Of a stretch of 64,000 bases of DNA, positions 16,765-28,554 are shown in pieces. Location: positions 2,755,001 through 2,819,000 of the forward strand of contig NZ_UFWZ01000001.1 in NCBI RefSeq assembly GCF_900461105.1. The letters run 5' to 3'. This stretch comes from Clostridium putrefaciens. GTDB lineage: Bacteria > Bacillota > Clostridia > Clostridiales > Clostridiaceae. Position 1 is the first letter of the stretch; each line of letters opens with the position of its first letter. Both the position numbers and the translations under genes were made by a program. Below the pieces are notes generated by a model. That model was not told the DNA's origin and made no database searches. It saw nothing but the letters and a program-made list of their open reading frames with translations.

Positions 16765-17594
16765 AATTTATTCACCATCTCATCTATAGTTAATATTTCC
16801 GTATTAATATCAATTCCACTCTTTTTTAATTCATAAGCAAGTTCGGTAACCTGTGGAACATCTAATCCTATTTTCTTCATTAACTCCACATTTTTAAAAA
16901 CTTCTCTTGGTGTGCCTTTTATTATTATCTTTCCTTCATCCATAACAGCTATACGATCTGCTTCTACTGCCTCTTCCATGTAATGAGTAATAAGTACTAT
17001 AGTTATTCCAAAATCTTTATTAAGTTTCTTTATAGTGTTGATTACCTCTTTTCTCCCTGACGGGTCCAGCATAGCTGTAGGTTCATCAAATACTATGCAC
17101 TTAGGTCTCATAGCTAATATACCTGCTATAGCTACTCTTTGCTTTTGCCCACCGGATAATAGGTGTGGTGCATGTTTCCTGTAATCATACATCCCTACTG
17201 TCTTTAAACTTTCTTCTACCCTTTTTACTATTTCACTAGGCTCTACTCCAAGATTTTCTGGGCCAAAGGCCACATCTTCTTCTACAATTGTTGCAACTAT
17301 TTGATTATCAGGATTTTGAAAAACCATGCCTGCTTTACTTCTAATATTCCATGTGTTATTTTCATCAGATGTGTCCATATTATCAACATAAACCTTGCCT
17401 TCTGATGGGATTAATAATGCATTTAAATGCTTTGCAAGAGTTGACTTTCCAGAACCATTATGTCCTAATACTACCAAGAACTCTCCCTTTTCAACTTCTA
17501 GGTTAACACCATTCACAGCATACTTTTCTGAATTATCTTCTGAATTTATATATTTATATGTAAGGTTTTCGCATCTAATCATAGTATTTTCCAT
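16749..17594 (-). CDS. ecfA1: energy-coupling factor transporter ATPase EcfA1
   Basis: This 281-residue ABC ATPase has Walker [10 protein letters not shown] near residue 44, Q-loop [16 protein letters not shown] signature and Walker [13 protein letters not shown]. The A1 type is recognised from its being first in the operon and from MLDP rather than GLDP after Walker B. The ATG at 17594 follows GGAGG by 8 bases. It begins a unit after the rplQ terminator-like hairpin. Confidence 0.94.
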   Translation of the reverse strand: MENTMIRCENLTYKYINSEDNSEKYAVNGVNLEVEKGEFLVVLGHNGSGKSTLAKHLNALLIPSEGKVYVDNMDTSDENNTWNIRSKAGMVFQNPDNQIVATIVEEDVAFGPENLGVEPSEIVKRVEESLKTVGMYDYRKHAPHLLSGGQKQRVAIAGILAMRPKCIVFDEPTAMLDPSGRKEVINTIKKLNKDFGITIVLITHYMEEAVEADRIAVMDEGKIIIKGTPREVFKNVELMKKIGLDVPQVTELAYELKKSGIDINTEILTIDEMVNKLCQLK

Positions 17595-17744
17595 TTAGTA
17601 ATCCTCCAAAATAAAAATATGCATATAAGTAATGAAAAGTAGACTTTATAAATATATTTTCCATTACTTACACATCAATAATGTTCATGTATTATAAAAT
17701 AAAATAAAATATTAAAAGGTAAAAATAAATAGATATATTAAAAT

Positions 17745-17773
17745 GGGGACTAAGCTAATGCCACTTAATCCCC
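17745..17773 (-). terminator. hairpin after rplQ, probable terminator
   Basis: GGGGATTAAG pairs with CTTAGTCCCC (one wobble) just after the rplQ stop, followed by ATTTTAATAT. The U-run is short, so read-through to ecfA1 is possible. Confidence 0.55.
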
Positions 17774-17780
17774 TTAATTG

Positions 17781-18122
17781 TTATACTAATTCTAATATAA
17801 CTACTTCTGCTCCGTCTCCTCTACGTGGACCTACTTTATAAATTCTAGTATATCCACCATTTCTTTCACTGTACTTAGGAGCTATATTATCAAATAAATT
17901 TCTTACTACTTCTTCTTCAGTTACGAAAGCAAGTACTTGCCTTCTTGCATGAAGATCACCTCTTTTTCCAAGAGTGATCATTTTTTCAGCTAATCGCTTT
18001 GTTTCTTTTGCTCTTGCTTCTGTAGTTTCTATCTTACCATACTTTAAGAAACTAGTAACAAGACCTCTTAACATTGCTCTTCTTTGGTCGGTTGGACGAC
18101 CTAATTTACGGTACACTGCCAT
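17781..18122 (-). CDS. rplQ: 50S ribosomal protein L17
   Basis: The 113-residue L17 begins [21 protein letters not shown] and ends with the conserved [14 protein letters not shown]. It sits near the peptide exit tunnel. It is last in the alpha operon, 12 bases after rpoA. Confidence 0.98.
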   Translation of the reverse strand: MAVYRKLGRPTDQRRAMLRGLVTSFLKYGKIETTEARAKETKRLAEKMITLGKRGDLHARRQVLAFVTEEEVVRNLFDNIAPKYSERNGGYTRIYKVGPRRGDGAEVVILELV

Positions 18123-18134
18123 AGCTTTACCTCC

Positions 18135-19082
18135 TTACTCGTCGTTTAATCTTAATCCCAAGCCTAAGTCTTTAAGTTTTCGTTCTACTTCTTCTAGGGA
18201 CTTTCTTCCTAGGTTTCTAACCTTCATCATATCTTCAATAGATCTTTGGGCAAGTTCTTGAACTGTGTTTATTCCAGCTCTTTTTAAACAGTTATAACTT
18301 CTAACTGATAAATCAAGTTCCTCAATAGTCATTTCAAGAACCTTTTCCTTTTTATCTTCTTCTTTTTCAATCATAATCTCTACATCATTTGCATGATCAG
18401 TAAGAGTCATGAATAACTTAAAGTGTTCTATTAGAATTTTAGCTGATAAGCTTAAAGCTTCTTCGATTTTTATGGTTCCATTTGTCCAGATCTCTAAGGT
18501 TAGTTTATCATAATCTGTGATTTGACCAACCCTTGTGTTATCAACGGTAAAATTAACTCTTTTAACTGGGGTATATATGGAGTCTATAGGTATAGATGAT
18601 ATAGGAAGTTCTTCGATTTTGTTTTTATTTTGTGAAACATAACCTCTTCCTCTTCCAACTATAATCTCCATGTATAATCTTGCGTTATCATCCAGGGTTG
18701 CTATATGTAGATCTTTATTAACAACCTCTATATCGCTATCAGTTTTTATATCTCCAGCTGTTATTTCGCAAGGTCCCTTTGCATCTATATATATAGTCTT
18801 AGGGCCCTCACCTGTCATTTTAAGAGCAAGAGATTTAATGTTTAATATTAATTCTGTTACGTCTTCCTTAACACCTGGAACTGTTGAGAATTCATGAAGT
18901 ACACCATCTATCTTTACATATCTAGCTGCAACACCAGGTAGTGAAGATATTAATATTCTTCTTAAAGCATTCCCAAGAGTTATACCGTATCCTCTCTCTA
19001 GAGGTTCTACAACAAACTTACCATAACTTTCATCTTCGCTAATTTCTATACACTCAATTTTAGGCTTCTCGATTTCTAACAT
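18135..19082 (-). CDS. rpoA: DNA-directed RNA polymerase subunit alpha
   Basis: The 315-residue subunit has an N-terminal assembly domain ([20 protein letters not shown]) and a C-terminal domain that binds UP elements and activators ([18 protein letters not shown] ... [15 protein letters not shown]). The ATG at 19082 follows AGGAGGG. An upstream TTG at 19088 overlaps the spacing region and is not used. It lies about 110 bases after rpsD; no separate promoter is obvious. Confidence 0.98.
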   Translation of the reverse strand: MLEIEKPKIECIEISEDESYGKFVVEPLERGYGITLGNALRRILISSLPGVAARYVKIDGVLHEFSTVPGVKEDVTELILNIKSLALKMTGEGPKTIYIDAKGPCEITAGDIKTDSDIEVVNKDLHIATLDDNARLYMEIIVGRGRGYVSQNKNKIEELPISSIPIDSIYTPVKRVNFTVDNTRVGQITDYDKLTLEIWTNGTIKIEEALSLSAKILIEHFKLFMTLTDHANDVEIMIEKEEDKKEKVLEMTIEELDLSVRSYNCLKRAGINTVQELAQRSIEDMMKVRNLGRKSLEEVERKLKDLGLGLRLNDE

Positions 19083-19191
19083 TGGCAAACCCTCCTTGTT
19101 TTTTAAATGGCAACCTTATATGAGGGCAACTGATTCTATACCTACTAAATTGATTTTTCTATATTTAGCAGATTAATAGATTATTAGACTA

Positions 19192-19812
19192 TTACTTACT
19201 ATATAACTCAACTATTAATGTCTCGTTTATAGGAGCGTCTATATCTTGTCTTGATGGTTCAGCAATAACTGTTCCTTCAAAATTTTCTGGATTTGCTGTT
19301 AACCAACTTGGTAAAGTCTTTGGATTTTCAGCAAATATCTTGAATTTTTCAGTAGCCTTGCTTTTATCACAGATAGATACAACATCATTTATTGAAACTT
19401 GGTAAGATGGAATATCTACCTTACTTCCGTTTACTAAGAAATGTCCATGAGTAACTAATTGTCTAGCTTCTGTTCTTGAAGCCCCGTATCCAAACTTATA
19501 AGCTACATTGTCTAATCTCATCTCTAGTAATCTTAATAGATTTTCACCTGTTATTCCTCTTTGCTTATCTGCTTTTTCATAATATGTTCTAAATTGCTTT
19601 TCTAACACACCATATATTCTCTTAGCTTTTTGCTTTTCTCTTAATTGTAATCCGTAGTTGGATACTTTCTTTCTACTTTGTCCGTGTTGTCCTGGAGCAT
19701 ATGCTCTTCTCGCAAACGCACATTTATCTGTATAGCACCTATCTCCTTTAAGAAATAGTTTCATACCTTCTCTTCTGCATAATCTGCAGGTAGCTTCAGT
19801 ATATCTTGCCAT
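19192..19812 (-). CDS. rpsD: 30S ribosomal protein S4, zinc-binding (C+) form
   Basis: The 206-residue S4 has four cysteines at its N-terminus (Cys9, Cys12, Cys26, Cys31) that form the zinc knuckle of the C+ type. An S4 RNA-binding domain follows ([32 protein letters not shown]). S4 nucleates assembly of the 30S 5' domain. It sits at its usual place between rpsK and rpoA. A second, cysteine-free paralog lies at 54155-54748. Confidence 0.98.
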   Translation of the reverse strand: MARYTEATCRLCRREGMKLFLKGDRCYTDKCAFARRAYAPGQHGQSRKKVSNYGLQLREKQKAKRIYGVLEKQFRTYYEKADKQRGITGENLLRLLEMRLDNVAYKFGYGASRTEARQLVTHGHFLVNGSKVDIPSYQVSINDVVSICDKSKATEKFKIFAENPKTLPSWLTANPENFEGTVIAEPSRQDIDAPINETLIVELYSK

Positions 19813-19836
19813 TAATTACACCTCCTGTTACTTATA

Positions 19837-20232
19837 CTAAACTCTTCTTCTCTTTGGTGGTCTACAACCATTATGTGGTATTGGAGTAACATCTTTAATT
19901 AATGTAACTTCAATTCCAGCTGCTTGTAATGATCTTATAGCTGCTTCTCTTCCTGATCCTGGTCCTTTAACATAAACTTCAACACTCTTTAAGCCATGCT
20001 CCATTGCAACTTTTGCAGCTGTTTCTGCTGCCATTTGTGCTGCATATGGTGTGCTCTTTCTTGATCCTCTGAATCCTAAAGCACCTGCACTAGACCATGA
20101 TAAAGCATTTCCAGCTGTATCAGTTAAAGTAACTATTGAATTATTGAACGTTGACTTTATGTGTGCTGCTCCATGTTCAATATTCTTTTTTTCTTTTCTT
20201 CTTCTTGTTTTCTTAACCTTTTGTGCTGCCAT
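19837..20232 (-). CDS. rpsK: 30S ribosomal protein S11
   Basis: This 131-residue protein has the characteristic [15 protein letters not shown] and [15 protein letters not shown] segments and ends [11 protein letters not shown]. It forms part of the 30S platform with S18 and S6. It lies 15 bases after rpsM with a GGAGG ribosome binding site. Confidence 0.98.
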   Translation of the reverse strand: MAAQKVKKTRRRKEKKNIEHGAAHIKSTFNNSIVTLTDTAGNALSWSSAGALGFRGSRKSTPYAAQMAAETAAKVAMEHGLKSVEVYVKGPGSGREAAIRSLQAAGIEVTLIKDVTPIPHNGCRPPKRRRV

Positions 20233-20247
20233 TACTCTACCTCCTTA

Positions 20248-20616
20248 CTATTTCTTTCTGTTAGCTATAGTTCTCTTTGGACCTTTTCTTGTTCTAGCAT
20301 TAGTTTTTGTTTTTTGTCCTCTTACTGGAAGACCTTTTCTATGTCTTATTCCTCTATAGCATCCAATTTCAACTAATCTTTTTATGTTAAGGGCAACTTC
20401 TCTTCTAAGATCTCCCTCAACCTTTAAGTTCTTATTTACATAATCTCTTATAACATTAACTTCTTCTTCACTAAGATCTCTCACCCTAGTATCACCATTA
20501 ATGCCAGTTTCTTTTAACAGTTTTTTAGCGATGGAATTTCCTATTCCATATATATAAGTCAGACCTATTTCTATTCTTTTCTCTTTTGGTAGGTCAACAC
20601 CTGATATTCTTGCCAT
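20248..20616 (-). CDS. rpsM: 30S ribosomal protein S13
   Basis: The 122-residue S13 has the N-terminal [13 protein letters not shown], the helix-hairpin-helix segment [13 protein letters not shown] and the tRNA-contacting basic tail ([20 protein letters not shown]-type). It is in the head of the small subunit. It is first after rpmJ in the alpha operon. Confidence 0.98.
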   Translation of the reverse strand: MARISGVDLPKEKRIEIGLTYIYGIGNSIAKKLLKETGINGDTRVRDLSEEEVNVIRDYVNKNLKVEGDLRREVALNIKRLVEIGCYRGIRHRKGLPVRGQKTKTNARTRKGPKRTIANRKK

Positions 20617-20758
20617 TAAAATTTACACCTCCTGGTATTTAAACTTGCTTTTATATATTTAAAATCCTAGGTCAATAGAGTATATCGTTCCCTCTATTGT
20701 CAGCCTTACCTAAAACTTAATAGCAGATTGTCTTTTTTATTAATTACTATTTATGAAA

Positions 20759-20884
<126 letters not shown>

Positions 20885-20887
20885 TTA

Positions 20888-21106
20888 TTACTTTGCTCTC
20901 CAGGTAATTCTTCCACGAGTTAAATCGTAAGGTGAAAGTTCTAATGTTACTTTATCACCTGGCAAAATTCGTATGAAATTCATTCTTAATTTCCCTGATA
21001 TATGAGCAAGTATTACATGCCCACTTTCTAATTCTACCTGAAACATGGCGTTTGGTAAAGCATCAATTACTGTACCCTGCATTTCTATTATATCATCTTT
21101 TGACAT
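20888..21106 (-). CDS. infA: translation initiation factor IF-1
   Basis: The 72-residue OB-fold protein begins [22 protein letters not shown] and blocks the A site during initiation. The ATG at 21106 is used in nearly all homologues. The ribosome binding site (AAGGAGG) is somewhat far, about 12 bases. An upstream in-frame TTG would add eight unconserved residues. Confidence 0.97.
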   Translation of the reverse strand: MSKDDIIEMQGTVIDALPNAMFQVELESGHVILAHISGKLRMNFIRILPGDKVTLELSPYDLTRGRITWRAK

Positions 21107-21113
21107 AAGGTAA

Positions 21114-21395
21114 TCAAACCTCCTTAACAATGGCTTTTAATATTAAAAAGCTTTTAATCTTAATATCTATATCTCGCTCATCACTTAACAAACTATCTTT
21201 AATCTCATTTGCAACCTCACAAGTTAAATTAAGATGCTTAAGCCTTTTTCTTTTAGGTTTATTTATAGTTTTCTTCTTTCCGTCAGCAACTAATACATAA
21301 TTATCATCTATTTTCCCAATAATTATATATCCTTTATCTTTATCCCTGCCAGCTTTAGAATATGCAATTTTACCAATTAAGTCATTGTCTTGCAA
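21114..21395 (-). CDS. KOW-domain RNA-binding protein (L14e-like)
   Basis: The roughly 93-residue basic protein has an N-terminal KOW-type segment ([37 protein letters not shown]) resembling eukaryotic/archaeal L14e. It is found between map and infA in clostridia; its role is not established. The start is chosen as the TTG at 21395 because AGAGGTG precedes it by 6 bases. The longer frame to 21452 lacks a ribosome binding site. Confidence 0.8.
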   Translation of the reverse strand: MQDNDLIGKIAYSKAGRDKDKGYIIIGKIDDNYVLVADGKKKTINKPKRKRLKHLNLTCEVANEIKDSLLSDERDIDIKIKSFLILKAIVKEV

Positions 21396-21481
21396 AACAT
21401 TCACCTCTATGATTACCTTAGCAATAAATCTACATTGAGATATAAGATTCAATGTGAATTTATAACTAAGCAGTTGTAACC

Positions 21482-22231
21482 TTATTTTGTTAGCGTAAGT
21501 ATCTCTGGACCTTCATTTAATATAGCTACTGTATTTTCATAGTGTGCGGACAAGCTTCCATCTACAGTAACAACAGTCCATCCATTTGGTTTCGTAATTA
21601 CTTTGAAACCGCCTATGTTTACCATAGGCTCAATAGCCAAAACCATCCCACTAACTAATTTGGGCCCTTTCCCAGGTTTTCCATAGTTCGGAACTTGGGG
21701 ATCTTCATGCAGATCCCTTCCTATTCCGTGACCTACATAGTCTCTTACCACTGAAAACTTATTAGTTTCAATGTGCTGTTGAACAGCATAAGATATATCT
21801 GTAAGCCTATTTCCAACTACGGCCTTTTCTACACCTTTGAAAAAACTTTCTTTTGTAACCTCTATAAGTTTCATAATTTCACTAGAAACTTTTCCAACAG
21901 GGATGGTTCTAGCTGCATCTCCCTGATATCCATTTAAAATGGCTCCACAGTCAATACTTATGATATCACCTTCATTTAAAACCCTGTTGGTTGGTATACC
22001 ATGAACTACTTCTTCATTAATAGAGGTACATATGGAAGCTGGAAATCCACCATATCCCTTAAAAGAAGGTTTTGCACCTTGCTTAGTTATAAATTCTTCC
22101 GCAATTTCATCTATCTTTGCAGTAGTAATTCCTGGTCTTACTATCTCTTCTAATTTTAAAAGAGTATCTCCCACCACTTTTCCTGCCTGCCTCATGTATT
22201 CAATTTCTTCGTGGGTTTTAATAATTATCAT
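21482..22231 (-). CDS. map: methionine aminopeptidase type I
   Basis: The 249-residue enzyme removes N-terminal methionine from nascent proteins. Metal ligands are seen in the order Asp (SIDCGAIL), Asp (GDAARTI), His ([12 protein letters not shown]), Glu (AIEPMVNIG) and Glu (YENTVAI). The start overlaps adk by 14 bases, so translation is coupled. It lies in the usual secY-adk-map order. Confidence 0.97.
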   Translation of the reverse strand: MIIIKTHEEIEYMRQAGKVVGDTLLKLEEIVRPGITTAKIDEIAEEFITKQGAKPSFKGYGGFPASICTSINEEVVHGIPTNRVLNEGDIISIDCGAILNGYQGDAARTIPVGKVSSEIMKLIEVTKESFFKGVEKAVVGNRLTDISYAVQQHIETNKFSVVRDYVGHGIGRDLHEDPQVPNYGKPGKGPKLVSGMVLAIEPMVNIGGFKVITKPNGWTVVTVDGSLSAHYENTVAILNEGPEILTLTK

Positions 22232-22880
22232 TTTTGTTGCTCCCTAGAATGTTACATATTTCCTCGAAAACTACATTAATAGCTTTAGTACCATCTACAA
22301 TAGTTAGTAAACCTTCACTCTTATAGTAATTTATCAAAGGCTCTGTTTGCTTATCATAAACATCTAATCTTTCACTTACAGTACTTTCAACATCATCTTT
22401 TCTTTGAATTATATCAGTACCACAAATGTCACATCTTCCATCAATTGTTGGTGGATTGAATTTTATATGATAGCTAGCACCGCAAGCCGGGCAAACCCTT
22501 CTGCCTGTCATTCTTTCTAATATAAAGCCCCTTGGGACATCTATCAAAAGAGCTGTATTAAGCTTTTCGCCTCTAGAATTCAAAAAACATTCTAGAGCTT
22601 CTGCTTGCATAGCTGTTCTAGGAAAACCATCTAATAAGTACCCTTTATCACAATCTTCTTTTTTTAATCGATCCTTAACTATATCTATAGTTAAATCATC
22701 TGGAACCAAATGACCTTTATCAATATGTTTTTTAGCTTCAATGCCTAAAGGGGTGTTTTCTGCAATATTCTTTCTAAATATATCCCCTGTGGATATATGT
22801 GGTATAGAATATCTGTTGCTTATTGATTTTGCTTGTGTGCCCTTGCCGGCACCCGGTGGACCTAATAATACTATTTTCAC
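22218..22880 (-). CDS. adk: adenylate kinase, zinc-lid type
   Basis: The 220-residue enzyme interconverts ATP+AMP and 2 ADP. P-loop GPPGAGKGT spans residues 7-15, and the lid carries four zinc cysteines (Cys130, Cys133, Cys150, Cys153) as in Gram-positive enzymes. The start is the GTG at 22880 (MKIVLLGPP), 9 bases after GGAG. Methionine codons up to 22898 overlap the ribosome binding site. Confidence 0.96.
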   Translation of the reverse strand: MKIVLLGPPGAGKGTQAKSISNRYSIPHISTGDIFRKNIAENTPLGIEAKKHIDKGHLVPDDLTIDIVKDRLKKEDCDKGYLLDGFPRTAMQAEALECFLNSRGEKLNTALLIDVPRGFILERMTGRRVCPACGASYHIKFNPPTIDGRCDICGTDIIQRKDDVESTVSERLDVYDKQTEPLINYYKSEGLLTIVDGTKAINVVFEEICNILGSNKNDNY

Positions 22881-22900
22881 TGGCATCATCTCCATCATCC

Positions 22901-24181
22901 CTATTTAAGAAATCCTTGATAATGACGCATTACTAATTGAGATTCCATTTGCCTTAATGTATCTAAGGATACTCCTACCATTATAAGTAACATAGTACCT
23001 CCAAATGAAATTTCTTTAAAAGAAGTGTAATTTTCAAGTATTATAGGGAATAAAGCAATTACCGCTGCAAAGATACCGCCTATAATAGAAATTCTATCTA
23101 GGATCCTTTCTAAGTATCTTGCTGTTGCATTTCCTGGTCTTACACCTGGTATAAATCCAGCTGATTTACTCATATTCTCTGCCATCTCTTCAGGTTTCAT
23201 AGTAACCTGTGTATAGAACCAGGTAAAGAATATTGTTAATACAGCATAAAAGATTATATACATTATAGAGTTATTTTTAAATGGGCTGAAACGTCCATTT
23301 ACTATCACTTTATTAAACCAAGATAAAGGCCAAAATTGTCCTATTGTAAAAGGAAATTGCATAACAGACATAGCAAATATTATAGCTATTACAGCTGAAC
23401 TGGTGATGCTTATTGGAATATGTGAAGATTGACCTTTAAACACCTTATTCCCAACTGACTTTCCTGCATATTGAACAGGTATTCTTCTTTCTGCAAGTGA
23501 CATACCTATTACAGCTAACAATAAAGCTAATGCTACTATTACAAATACTGCAATTTCTACAGGTCCGATATACTGTCCTTTTTTAAGAGATGATATCTTA
23601 AAAATAGTATTTGGAAATCTAGATATTATATTTACAAATATAATAAGTGAAACTCCATTACCAAGGCCCTTAACAGTAATCATATCTCCAAGCCACATCA
23701 AAAATGTTGATGCTGCTAATAAAGTCAATATTATCATGATTACATTCATCATAGAAGTATCCTTTATTGCATTTTGACTCTGTATTAATAAGAAAGAGCC
23801 ATAAGCTTGTAGAACTCCTATAGGTATAGCTGCATATCTAGTAATATTTTGTATTTTCCTTCTTCCATCTTCTCCCTCTTTTGATAATTGTTCTAACTGA
23901 GGGATTGCAATAGTTAATAATTGCATAATAATTGATGCATTAATATAAGGAACAACACCTAATGCAAATATACTAAATGTACTAAATGCACCTCCTGATA
24001 TTAAGTCATAAAAGTTAATCAGATTTCCAGATTGACCTGCAAAATCTGCTAAACGACTTGTATCAATTCCAGGAACAGGAATATGATTTCCCATCCTGAA
24101 AATTGCAATTAAAAATAAAGTATATATCAGTCTTTTTCGCAATTCTGGAACTTTCCAAGCATTACGTAGGGTTGATAGCAT
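22901..24181 (-). CDS. secY: preprotein translocase subunit SecY
   Basis: The 426-residue integral membrane protein has ten predicted helices and forms the SecYEG channel. Conserved segments include [13 protein letters not shown] near the N-terminus, [12 protein letters not shown] after the plug region, and the cytoplasmic loop [22 protein letters not shown]. It lies 2 bases after rplO at the end of the spc ribosomal genes; SecE is encoded at 49385-49621. Confidence 0.98.
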   Translation of the reverse strand: MLSTLRNAWKVPELRKRLIYTLFLIAIFRMGNHIPVPGIDTSRLADFAGQSGNLINFYDLISGGAFSTFSIFALGVVPYINASIIMQLLTIAIPQLEQLSKEGEDGRRKIQNITRYAAIPIGVLQAYGSFLLIQSQNAIKDTSMMNVIMIILTLLAASTFLMWLGDMITVKGLGNGVSLIIFVNIISRFPNTIFKISSLKKGQYIGPVEIAVFVIVALALLLAVIGMSLAERRIPVQYAGKSVGNKVFKGQSSHIPISITSSAVIAIIFAMSVMQFPFTIGQFWPLSWFNKVIVNGRFSPFKNNSIMYIIFYAVLTIFFTWFYTQVTMKPEEMAENMSKSAGFIPGVRPGNATARYLERILDRISIIGGIFAAVIALFPIILENYTSFKEISFGGTMLLIMVGVSLDTLRQMESQLVMRHYQGFLK

Positions 24182-24183
24182 TT

Positions 24184-24624
24184 TTATACCACCTCAACTT
24201 TTCCCCCAGCCGCTTCAATTTTTTCAGCTGCAGTTTTAGAGAACTTAGTAGCTTTTACTGTTAAGTTCTTTTCTAAATTTCCATTTCCTAAAACCTTAAC
24301 TCCGTCCTTAATCTTGCTTATTACTCTTCTTTCAAGTAATAATTCTGGTGTCACAACTGTTCCATCTTCAAATATATTTAATCTGTTAATATTCACTTCA
24401 ACATATTCTTTAGCAAATATATTGGTAAATCCTCTTTTAGGTAGTCTTCTGTATAGTGGCATCTGACCTCCTTCAAATCCTGGTCTAACTCCACCACCAC
24501 TTCTTGAATTTTGTCCATTTTCACCTTTTCCGGCGTTTCTTCCAAATCCTGAACCTGTACCTCTACCTACTCTTTTAGGAGCTTTTCTGCTTCCCTCTGC
24601 TGGTTTTAATTCATGAAGTCTCAT
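24184..24624 (-). CDS. rplO: 50S ribosomal protein L15
   Basis: The 146-residue protein begins [20 protein letters not shown] with the glycine/arginine-rich extension ([19 protein letters not shown]). It ends with a [20 protein letters not shown] tail. It binds the 23S core. It lies 24 bases after rpmD. Confidence 0.98.
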   Translation of the reverse strand: MRLHELKPAEGSRKAPKRVGRGTGSGFGRNAGKGENGQNSRSGGGVRPGFEGGQMPLYRRLPKRGFTNIFAKEYVEVNINRLNIFEDGTVVTPELLLERRVISKIKDGVKVLGNGNLEKNLTVKATKFSKTAAEKIEAAGGKVEVV

Positions 24625-24648
24625 CTATCTTTACACCTCCTTGCTCTC

Positions 24649-24828
24649 TTAAACTTCTTCAACTTTCAAAAGATAACTAACTTTATTTATCATTCCTAGT
24701 ATTTGAGGAGTATCCTCATGCTCAATAGTTTTTCCTATCTTTTTAAGTCCAAGAGCATTTGTAGTTGCTATATGACCTTTTTTTCTACCAATTAAACTCT
24801 TAACTAAAGTTACTTTTAGTTTAGCCAA
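24649..24828 (-). CDS. rpmD: 50S ribosomal protein L30
   Basis: This 59-residue gene starts at a TTG (24828) 7 bases after a GGAGGG ribosome binding site. The product begins [19 protein letters not shown] and has the L30 features [21 protein letters not shown]. It lies 11 bases after rpsE. The TTG start is the only sensible one because no ATG or GTG is in frame upstream. Confidence 0.95.
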   Translation of the reverse strand: MAKLKVTLVKSLIGRKKGHIATTNALGLKKIGKTIEHEDTPQILGMINKVSYLLKVEEV

Positions 24829-24839
24829 GGCAATCCCTC

Positions 24840-25337
24840 CTAACCTAAAATCTCTTCAACGTTTTTGCCTCTAAGCTTAGCAATTTGCTCAGCTGTTCTT
24901 AGACGACTTAATCCGTTGATTGTAGCATTAACCATGTTTCTTGGGTTTTTAGAACCTAAAGATTTTGCTCTTACGTCTTTTAAACCTGCTAGTTCAAGTA
25001 CAGCTCTAGCTGCACCACCAGCTATAACTCCAGTACCTTCTGTTGCTGGCATTATAAGTACTCTACCAGTTCCAAATATACCATCAATTCCATGAGGAAT
25101 TGTAGTTCCAACCATAGGAACCTCTATTAAATTTTTCTTTGCATCTTCGATGCCTTTTCTTATTGCTTCAGGTATTTCAGCAGATTTTCCCATACCAACG
25201 CCTACATGTCCGTTCTCGTCTCCGACAACAACAAGAGCGCTGAATCTGAAGTTTCTACCACCCTTAACAACCTTAGTTACTCTGTTTATAAAAACAACTT
25301 TTTCCTTAAGGTCTAGTGTGCTAGGATCGATTCTCAT
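24840..25337 (-). CDS. rpsE: 30S ribosomal protein S5
   Basis: The 165-residue S5 has the double-stranded-RNA-binding-like N-terminal domain ([23 protein letters not shown]) and the C-terminal [18 protein letters not shown]. It contributes to decoding fidelity near S4 and S8. It begins after GGAGGG, 17 bases from rplR. Confidence 0.98.
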   Translation of the reverse strand: MRIDPSTLDLKEKVVFINRVTKVVKGGRNFRFSALVVVGDENGHVGVGMGKSAEIPEAIRKGIEDAKKNLIEVPMVGTTIPHGIDGIFGTGRVLIMPATEGTGVIAGGAARAVLELAGLKDVRAKSLGSKNPRNMVNATINGLSRLRTAEQIAKLRGKNVEEILG

Positions 25338-25354
25338 TTATTTCCCTCCCTAAA

Positions 25355-25717
25355 TTAGAATTCTAAGCCAGCTTCTCTTGCTGCTTTTGCAAGTTCTTCA
25401 ATTCTTCCGTGATATATGTATCCACCTCTATCAAATACAACTTGCTTAATTCCTTTGTCTAATGCTTTTTTAGCAATTATTTCTCCTACTTTTTGAGCAG
25501 CTTCTTTATTGCTTCCTAAGCTTATCTCTAAGTCTTTATCTAAAGTAGAGGCAGCTACAAGTGTTTTTTGTGAAACATCATCTATAATTTGTGCATATAT
25601 ATGTTTTTCACTTCTATAAACAGAAAGTCTTGGTCTCTCAGCAGTACCAGTTATCTTTTTACGTACTCTAAGATGGCGTCTTTCTCTGCCTTTTTGTCTG
25701 TCATCCTTCTTTAACAT
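25355..25717 (-). CDS. rplR: 50S ribosomal protein L18
   Basis: The 120-residue L18 binds 5S rRNA. Conserved segments are [18 protein letters not shown] and the C-terminal [25 protein letters not shown]. It lies between rplF and rpsE in the spc order. Confidence 0.98.
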   Translation of the reverse strand: MLKKDDRQKGRERRHLRVRKKITGTAERPRLSVYRSEKHIYAQIIDDVSQKTLVAASTLDKDLEISLGSNKEAAQKVGEIIAKKALDKGIKQVVFDRGGYIYHGRIEELAKAAREAGLEF

Positions 25718-25736
25718 AAAGGTTCACTCCTTTCTA

Positions 25737-26279
25737 TTACTTTTTACCTGTTTTACCTTCTTTACGTCTTACGATTTCGCCCTCATATCTTATACCTTTA
25801 CCTTTGTATGGCTCTGGTTTTCTCCACACTCTTATATCAGCAGCTGCATCTCCAACGGCTTCTTTATCTATTCCTTTTATTGCAATTTTGTTTGCAGCAA
25901 GGATTTCAAAAATTACTCCACCTACTGGTTCTATTTCAACTGGATGTGAAAAACCTAAGTTTAACACTAATTTAGTTCCTTGAAGTTGTGCTTTGTATCC
26001 AACTCCAATTAATTCTAATATCTTTTGGTAACCCTCTGTTACCCCGATAACCATGTTATTTATTAAAGATCTTGTCAATCCGTGAAACGCTCTAAGTTGT
26101 TTTTCATCGCTTGATCTACTAACTACTACTGTGTTATCTTCAATAGCTATAGTCATTTCTTTTCTCATAGCTCTTGTAAGTTCACCTTTAGGGCCTTTTA
26201 CTGTAACAACATTATCTGGTGTTATAGTAACATTTACGCCGCTTGGTATAGCGATGGGCATCTTACCTATTCTTGACAT
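25737..26279 (-). CDS. rplF: 50S ribosomal protein L6
   Basis: The 180-residue L6 starts [15 protein letters not shown] at the ATG at 26279, after GGAGGTG by 6 bases; an upstream in-frame codon at 26309 is not conserved. It ends with the [21 protein letters not shown] tail found near the GTPase centre. Confidence 0.98.
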   Translation of the reverse strand: MSRIGKMPIAIPSGVNVTITPDNVVTVKGPKGELTRAMRKEMTIAIEDNTVVVSRSSDEKQLRAFHGLTRSLINNMVIGVTEGYQKILELIGVGYKAQLQGTKLVLNLGFSHPVEIEPVGGVIFEILAANKIAIKGIDKEAVGDAAADIRVWRKPEPYKGKGIRYEGEIVRRKEGKTGKK

Positions 26280-26348
26280 ATTCGCACCTCCTACACTCCG
26301 ATTACGCATATCTATGCATTTTATTAATATTTATATAAACTCTTTATA

Positions 26349-26750
26349 CTACCAAACGTAGCAGAGTACTTCTCCACCAAGTCCCGCTTTTCTAGCTTCT
26401 CTATCAACCATTATTCCTTGAGAAGTAGATATTACTGCTATTCCTAAGCCATTTAATACTCTAGGAATTTCTTCTTTTCTAGAATATACTCTTAGTCCTG
26501 GTTTAGATATTCTCTTTAATCCAGTTATTACCTTTTGATTGTTTGAAACATATTTCAAAGTGATTCTCATCATTGGAACTACTCCATCAGAGTATTCCTC
26601 TATATCTTTTATATAACCTTCTTGAAGTAGTATATTAGTTATAGCCTTCTTAACTGTTGAAGAAGGAACCTCGACTATTTCATGTCTAACAGCATTTGCG
26701 TTTCTTATACGAGTCAGCAAATCTGCAATTGGATCCGTGATAACTCCCAT
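26349..26750 (-). CDS. rpsH: 30S ribosomal protein S8
   Basis: The 133-residue S8 contains [15 protein letters not shown] at the N-terminus and the RNA-contacting [20 protein letters not shown] near the C-terminus. The second of two close ATGs (26750) is taken, as it lies 8 bases from GGAGG whereas the first is only 2 bases away. Confidence 0.97.
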   Translation of the reverse strand: MGVITDPIADLLTRIRNANAVRHEIVEVPSSTVKKAITNILLQEGYIKDIEEYSDGVVPMMRITLKYVSNNQKVITGLKRISKPGLRVYSRKEEIPRVLNGLGIAVISTSQGIMVDREARKAGLGGEVLCYVW

Positions 26751-26780
26751 ATTCATTGCCTCCTTTCGTTACATTAACAT

Positions 26781-26966
26781 TTACCAGCTTGCTTTTCTGC
26801 ATCCAGGTATTTCTCCCTTATGTGCAAGTTCTCTAAAGCAAATACGGCAAATTCCATACTTACTTAAAACCGCATGGGGTCTTCCACATAATCTACATCT
26901 TGTATAAGCTCTAGTAGAATACTTAGGTGTTTTTTTCCATTTTTCTATTATTGCTTTACGTGCCAC
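26781..26966 (-). CDS. rpsN: 30S ribosomal protein S14, type Z (zinc-binding)
   Basis: The 61-residue zinc form of S14 has CRLC and CRIC pairs. It begins [23 protein letters not shown]-like and ends CRKASW. It lies between rplE and rpsH. No cysteine-free paralog is present in this window. Confidence 0.98.
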   Translation of the reverse strand: MARKAIIEKWKKTPKYSTRAYTRCRLCGRPHAVLSKYGICRICFRELAHKGEIPGCRKASW

Positions 26967-26982
26967 GTTTTCCCCTCCTTAA

Positions 26983-27525
26983 TTACTGAGCAAATGGCAT
27001 ACCAAGGAATCTTAATAACTCTCTTGCTTCCTCGTCTGTCTTTGCACTAGTTACAAATATTATATCCATTCCTCTTACTTTATCAATTTTATCATATTCC
27101 ACTTCTGGGAATATTAATTGTTCTTTTATTCCTAATGCATAGTTTCCTCTACCATCAAAAGATTTATCTGATATTCCTCTAAAGTCTCTAACTCTTGGTA
27201 AAGCTATACTTATTAGTTTATCAGCAAATTCGAACATTTGAACTTTTCTCAAAGTTACTTTACAACCTATTGGCATGTTCTCTCTTAATTTGAAGTTAGC
27301 TACAGACTTCTTAGCCTTAGTTAGTATTGGTTTTTGACCAGTTATTAATTGAATATCAGATACAGCTGAATCTAAAACTTTCGAATTATCTTTCGCTTCT
27401 CCAACTCCCATATTGATAACTATTTTCTCTAACTTTGGAACTTCCATTATATTCTTATATCCAAACTTTTCCATCAAAGCTGGGACTACTTCATTATCAT
27501 ATTTTTCTTTTAATCTTGGAATCAT
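26983..27525 (-). CDS. rplE: 50S ribosomal protein L5
   Basis: The 180-residue 5S-rRNA-binding protein includes [29 protein letters not shown] and [20 protein letters not shown]. The ATG at 27525 is 8 bases after GGAGG; a TTG directly upstream is ignored. Confidence 0.98.
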   Translation of the reverse strand: MIPRLKEKYDNEVVPALMEKFGYKNIMEVPKLEKIVINMGVGEAKDNSKVLDSAVSDIQLITGQKPILTKAKKSVANFKLRENMPIGCKVTLRKVQMFEFADKLISIALPRVRDFRGISDKSFDGRGNYALGIKEQLIFPEVEYDKIDKVRGMDIIFVTSAKTDEEARELLRFLGMPFAQ

Positions 27526-27547
27526 CAATTTTACCTCCTTTCAGATC

Positions 27548-27862
27548 CTAAAATGTTTCTTCGCATTTCTTGCAAACTCTTACTTTTGTTCCATCTTCTA
27601 ATAGCTTGTTGCTTATCCTTGTTACAGATTTGCATTTTTGACAATATAACATAACCTTTGAGCTATGTATTGCTATTTCTTCTCTAACTATTCCACCTTG
27701 CATATTTTCTTTACTAGGTTTCTTATGCTTAGATACTATATTAACGCCTCTAACTAGGATTTTACTCTTTTTAGGTGTAACAGCTATTACTTCACCCGTT
27801 TTACCTTTATCTTTTCCGGATATAACCATTACCATATCACTTTTTCTTACATGAACCTTCAT
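27548..27862 (-). CDS. rplX: 50S ribosomal protein L24
   Basis: The 104-residue KOW-motif protein (VRKSDMVMVISGKDKGKTGEVIAVTPKK) initiates 50S assembly. It ends with a CxxC pair segment (YCQKCKSVTR ... VCKKCEE), a zinc-ribbon-like tail seen in many Firmicutes L24 proteins. Confidence 0.98.
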   Translation of the reverse strand: MKVHVRKSDMVMVISGKDKGKTGEVIAVTPKKSKILVRGVNIVSKHKKPSKENMQGGIVREEIAIHSSKVMLYCQKCKSVTRISNKLLEDGTKVRVCKKCEETF

Positions 27863-27882
27863 TGTGTTGCCACCTCCCTATC

Positions 27883-28251
27883 TTATAGAACTTCAGGTGC
27901 TAATGATAATATTTTTGTAAAATCTTTTTCTCTTAGCTCCCTAGCAACTGGTCCGAAGATACGTGTTCCTTTTGGCTGTTTATCTTCTTTAATTACAACA
28001 GCTGCATTTTCATCAAATCTAATATAAGAACCATCAGCTCTTCTTAAGCCCTTAACTGACCTTACAATTACTGCTTTAACTACTTCACCTTTTTTAACAA
28101 CTCCACCTGGTGTTGCACTTTTAACGCTAGCAACTATTATATCTCCAATGTTTCCGTATTTTCTTCCGGAACCACCTAAAACTCTAATACACATTATTTC
28201 CTTAGCACCAGAATTGTCTGCTACCTTAAGCCTGCTTTGTTGCTGTATCAT
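27883..28251 (-). CDS. rplN: 50S ribosomal protein L14
   Basis: The 122-residue L14 begins [20 protein letters not shown] and contains [11 protein letters not shown]-like [17 protein letters not shown]. It contributes to intersubunit bridges. It is in standard order after rpsQ. Confidence 0.98.
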   Translation of the reverse strand: MIQQQSRLKVADNSGAKEIMCIRVLGGSGRKYGNIGDIIVASVKSATPGGVVKKGEVVKAVIVRSVKGLRRADGSYIRFDENAAVVIKEDKQPKGTRIFGPVARELREKDFTKILSLAPEVL

Positions 28252-28278
28252 TCAAATATCCTCCTTTCAGTTTAAAGA

Positions 28279-28533
28279 CTACTTTGCCTTTTCAACTATT
28301 TCAACAAGTCTCCATCTTTTATCTTTTGATAAAGGTCTTGTTTCCATTATCTGTACTCTATCATTTAAATTTGCTTCATTATTTTCATCATGAGTTTTAA
28401 ACTTTGTAGTTTTGTTAACTGTTTTTCCGTATAACGGGTGACGTACTTTAGTCTCAACAGCTACAACTATAGTTTTATCCATTTTATCGGAAACAACTCT
28501 TCCAACTCTTGTCTTTCTATTTGCTCTTTCCAC
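28279..28533 (-). CDS. rpsQ: 30S ribosomal protein S17
   Basis: The 84-residue OB-fold protein has [19 protein letters not shown] and the typical [23 protein letters not shown] segment. It lies 21 bases after rpmC. Confidence 0.98.
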   Translation of the reverse strand: MERANRKTRVGRVVSDKMDKTIVVAVETKVRHPLYGKTVNKTTKFKTHDENNEANLNDRVQIMETRPLSKDKRWRLVEIVEKAK

Positions 28534-28554
28534 TGAATTGACCTCCTTTCAAGG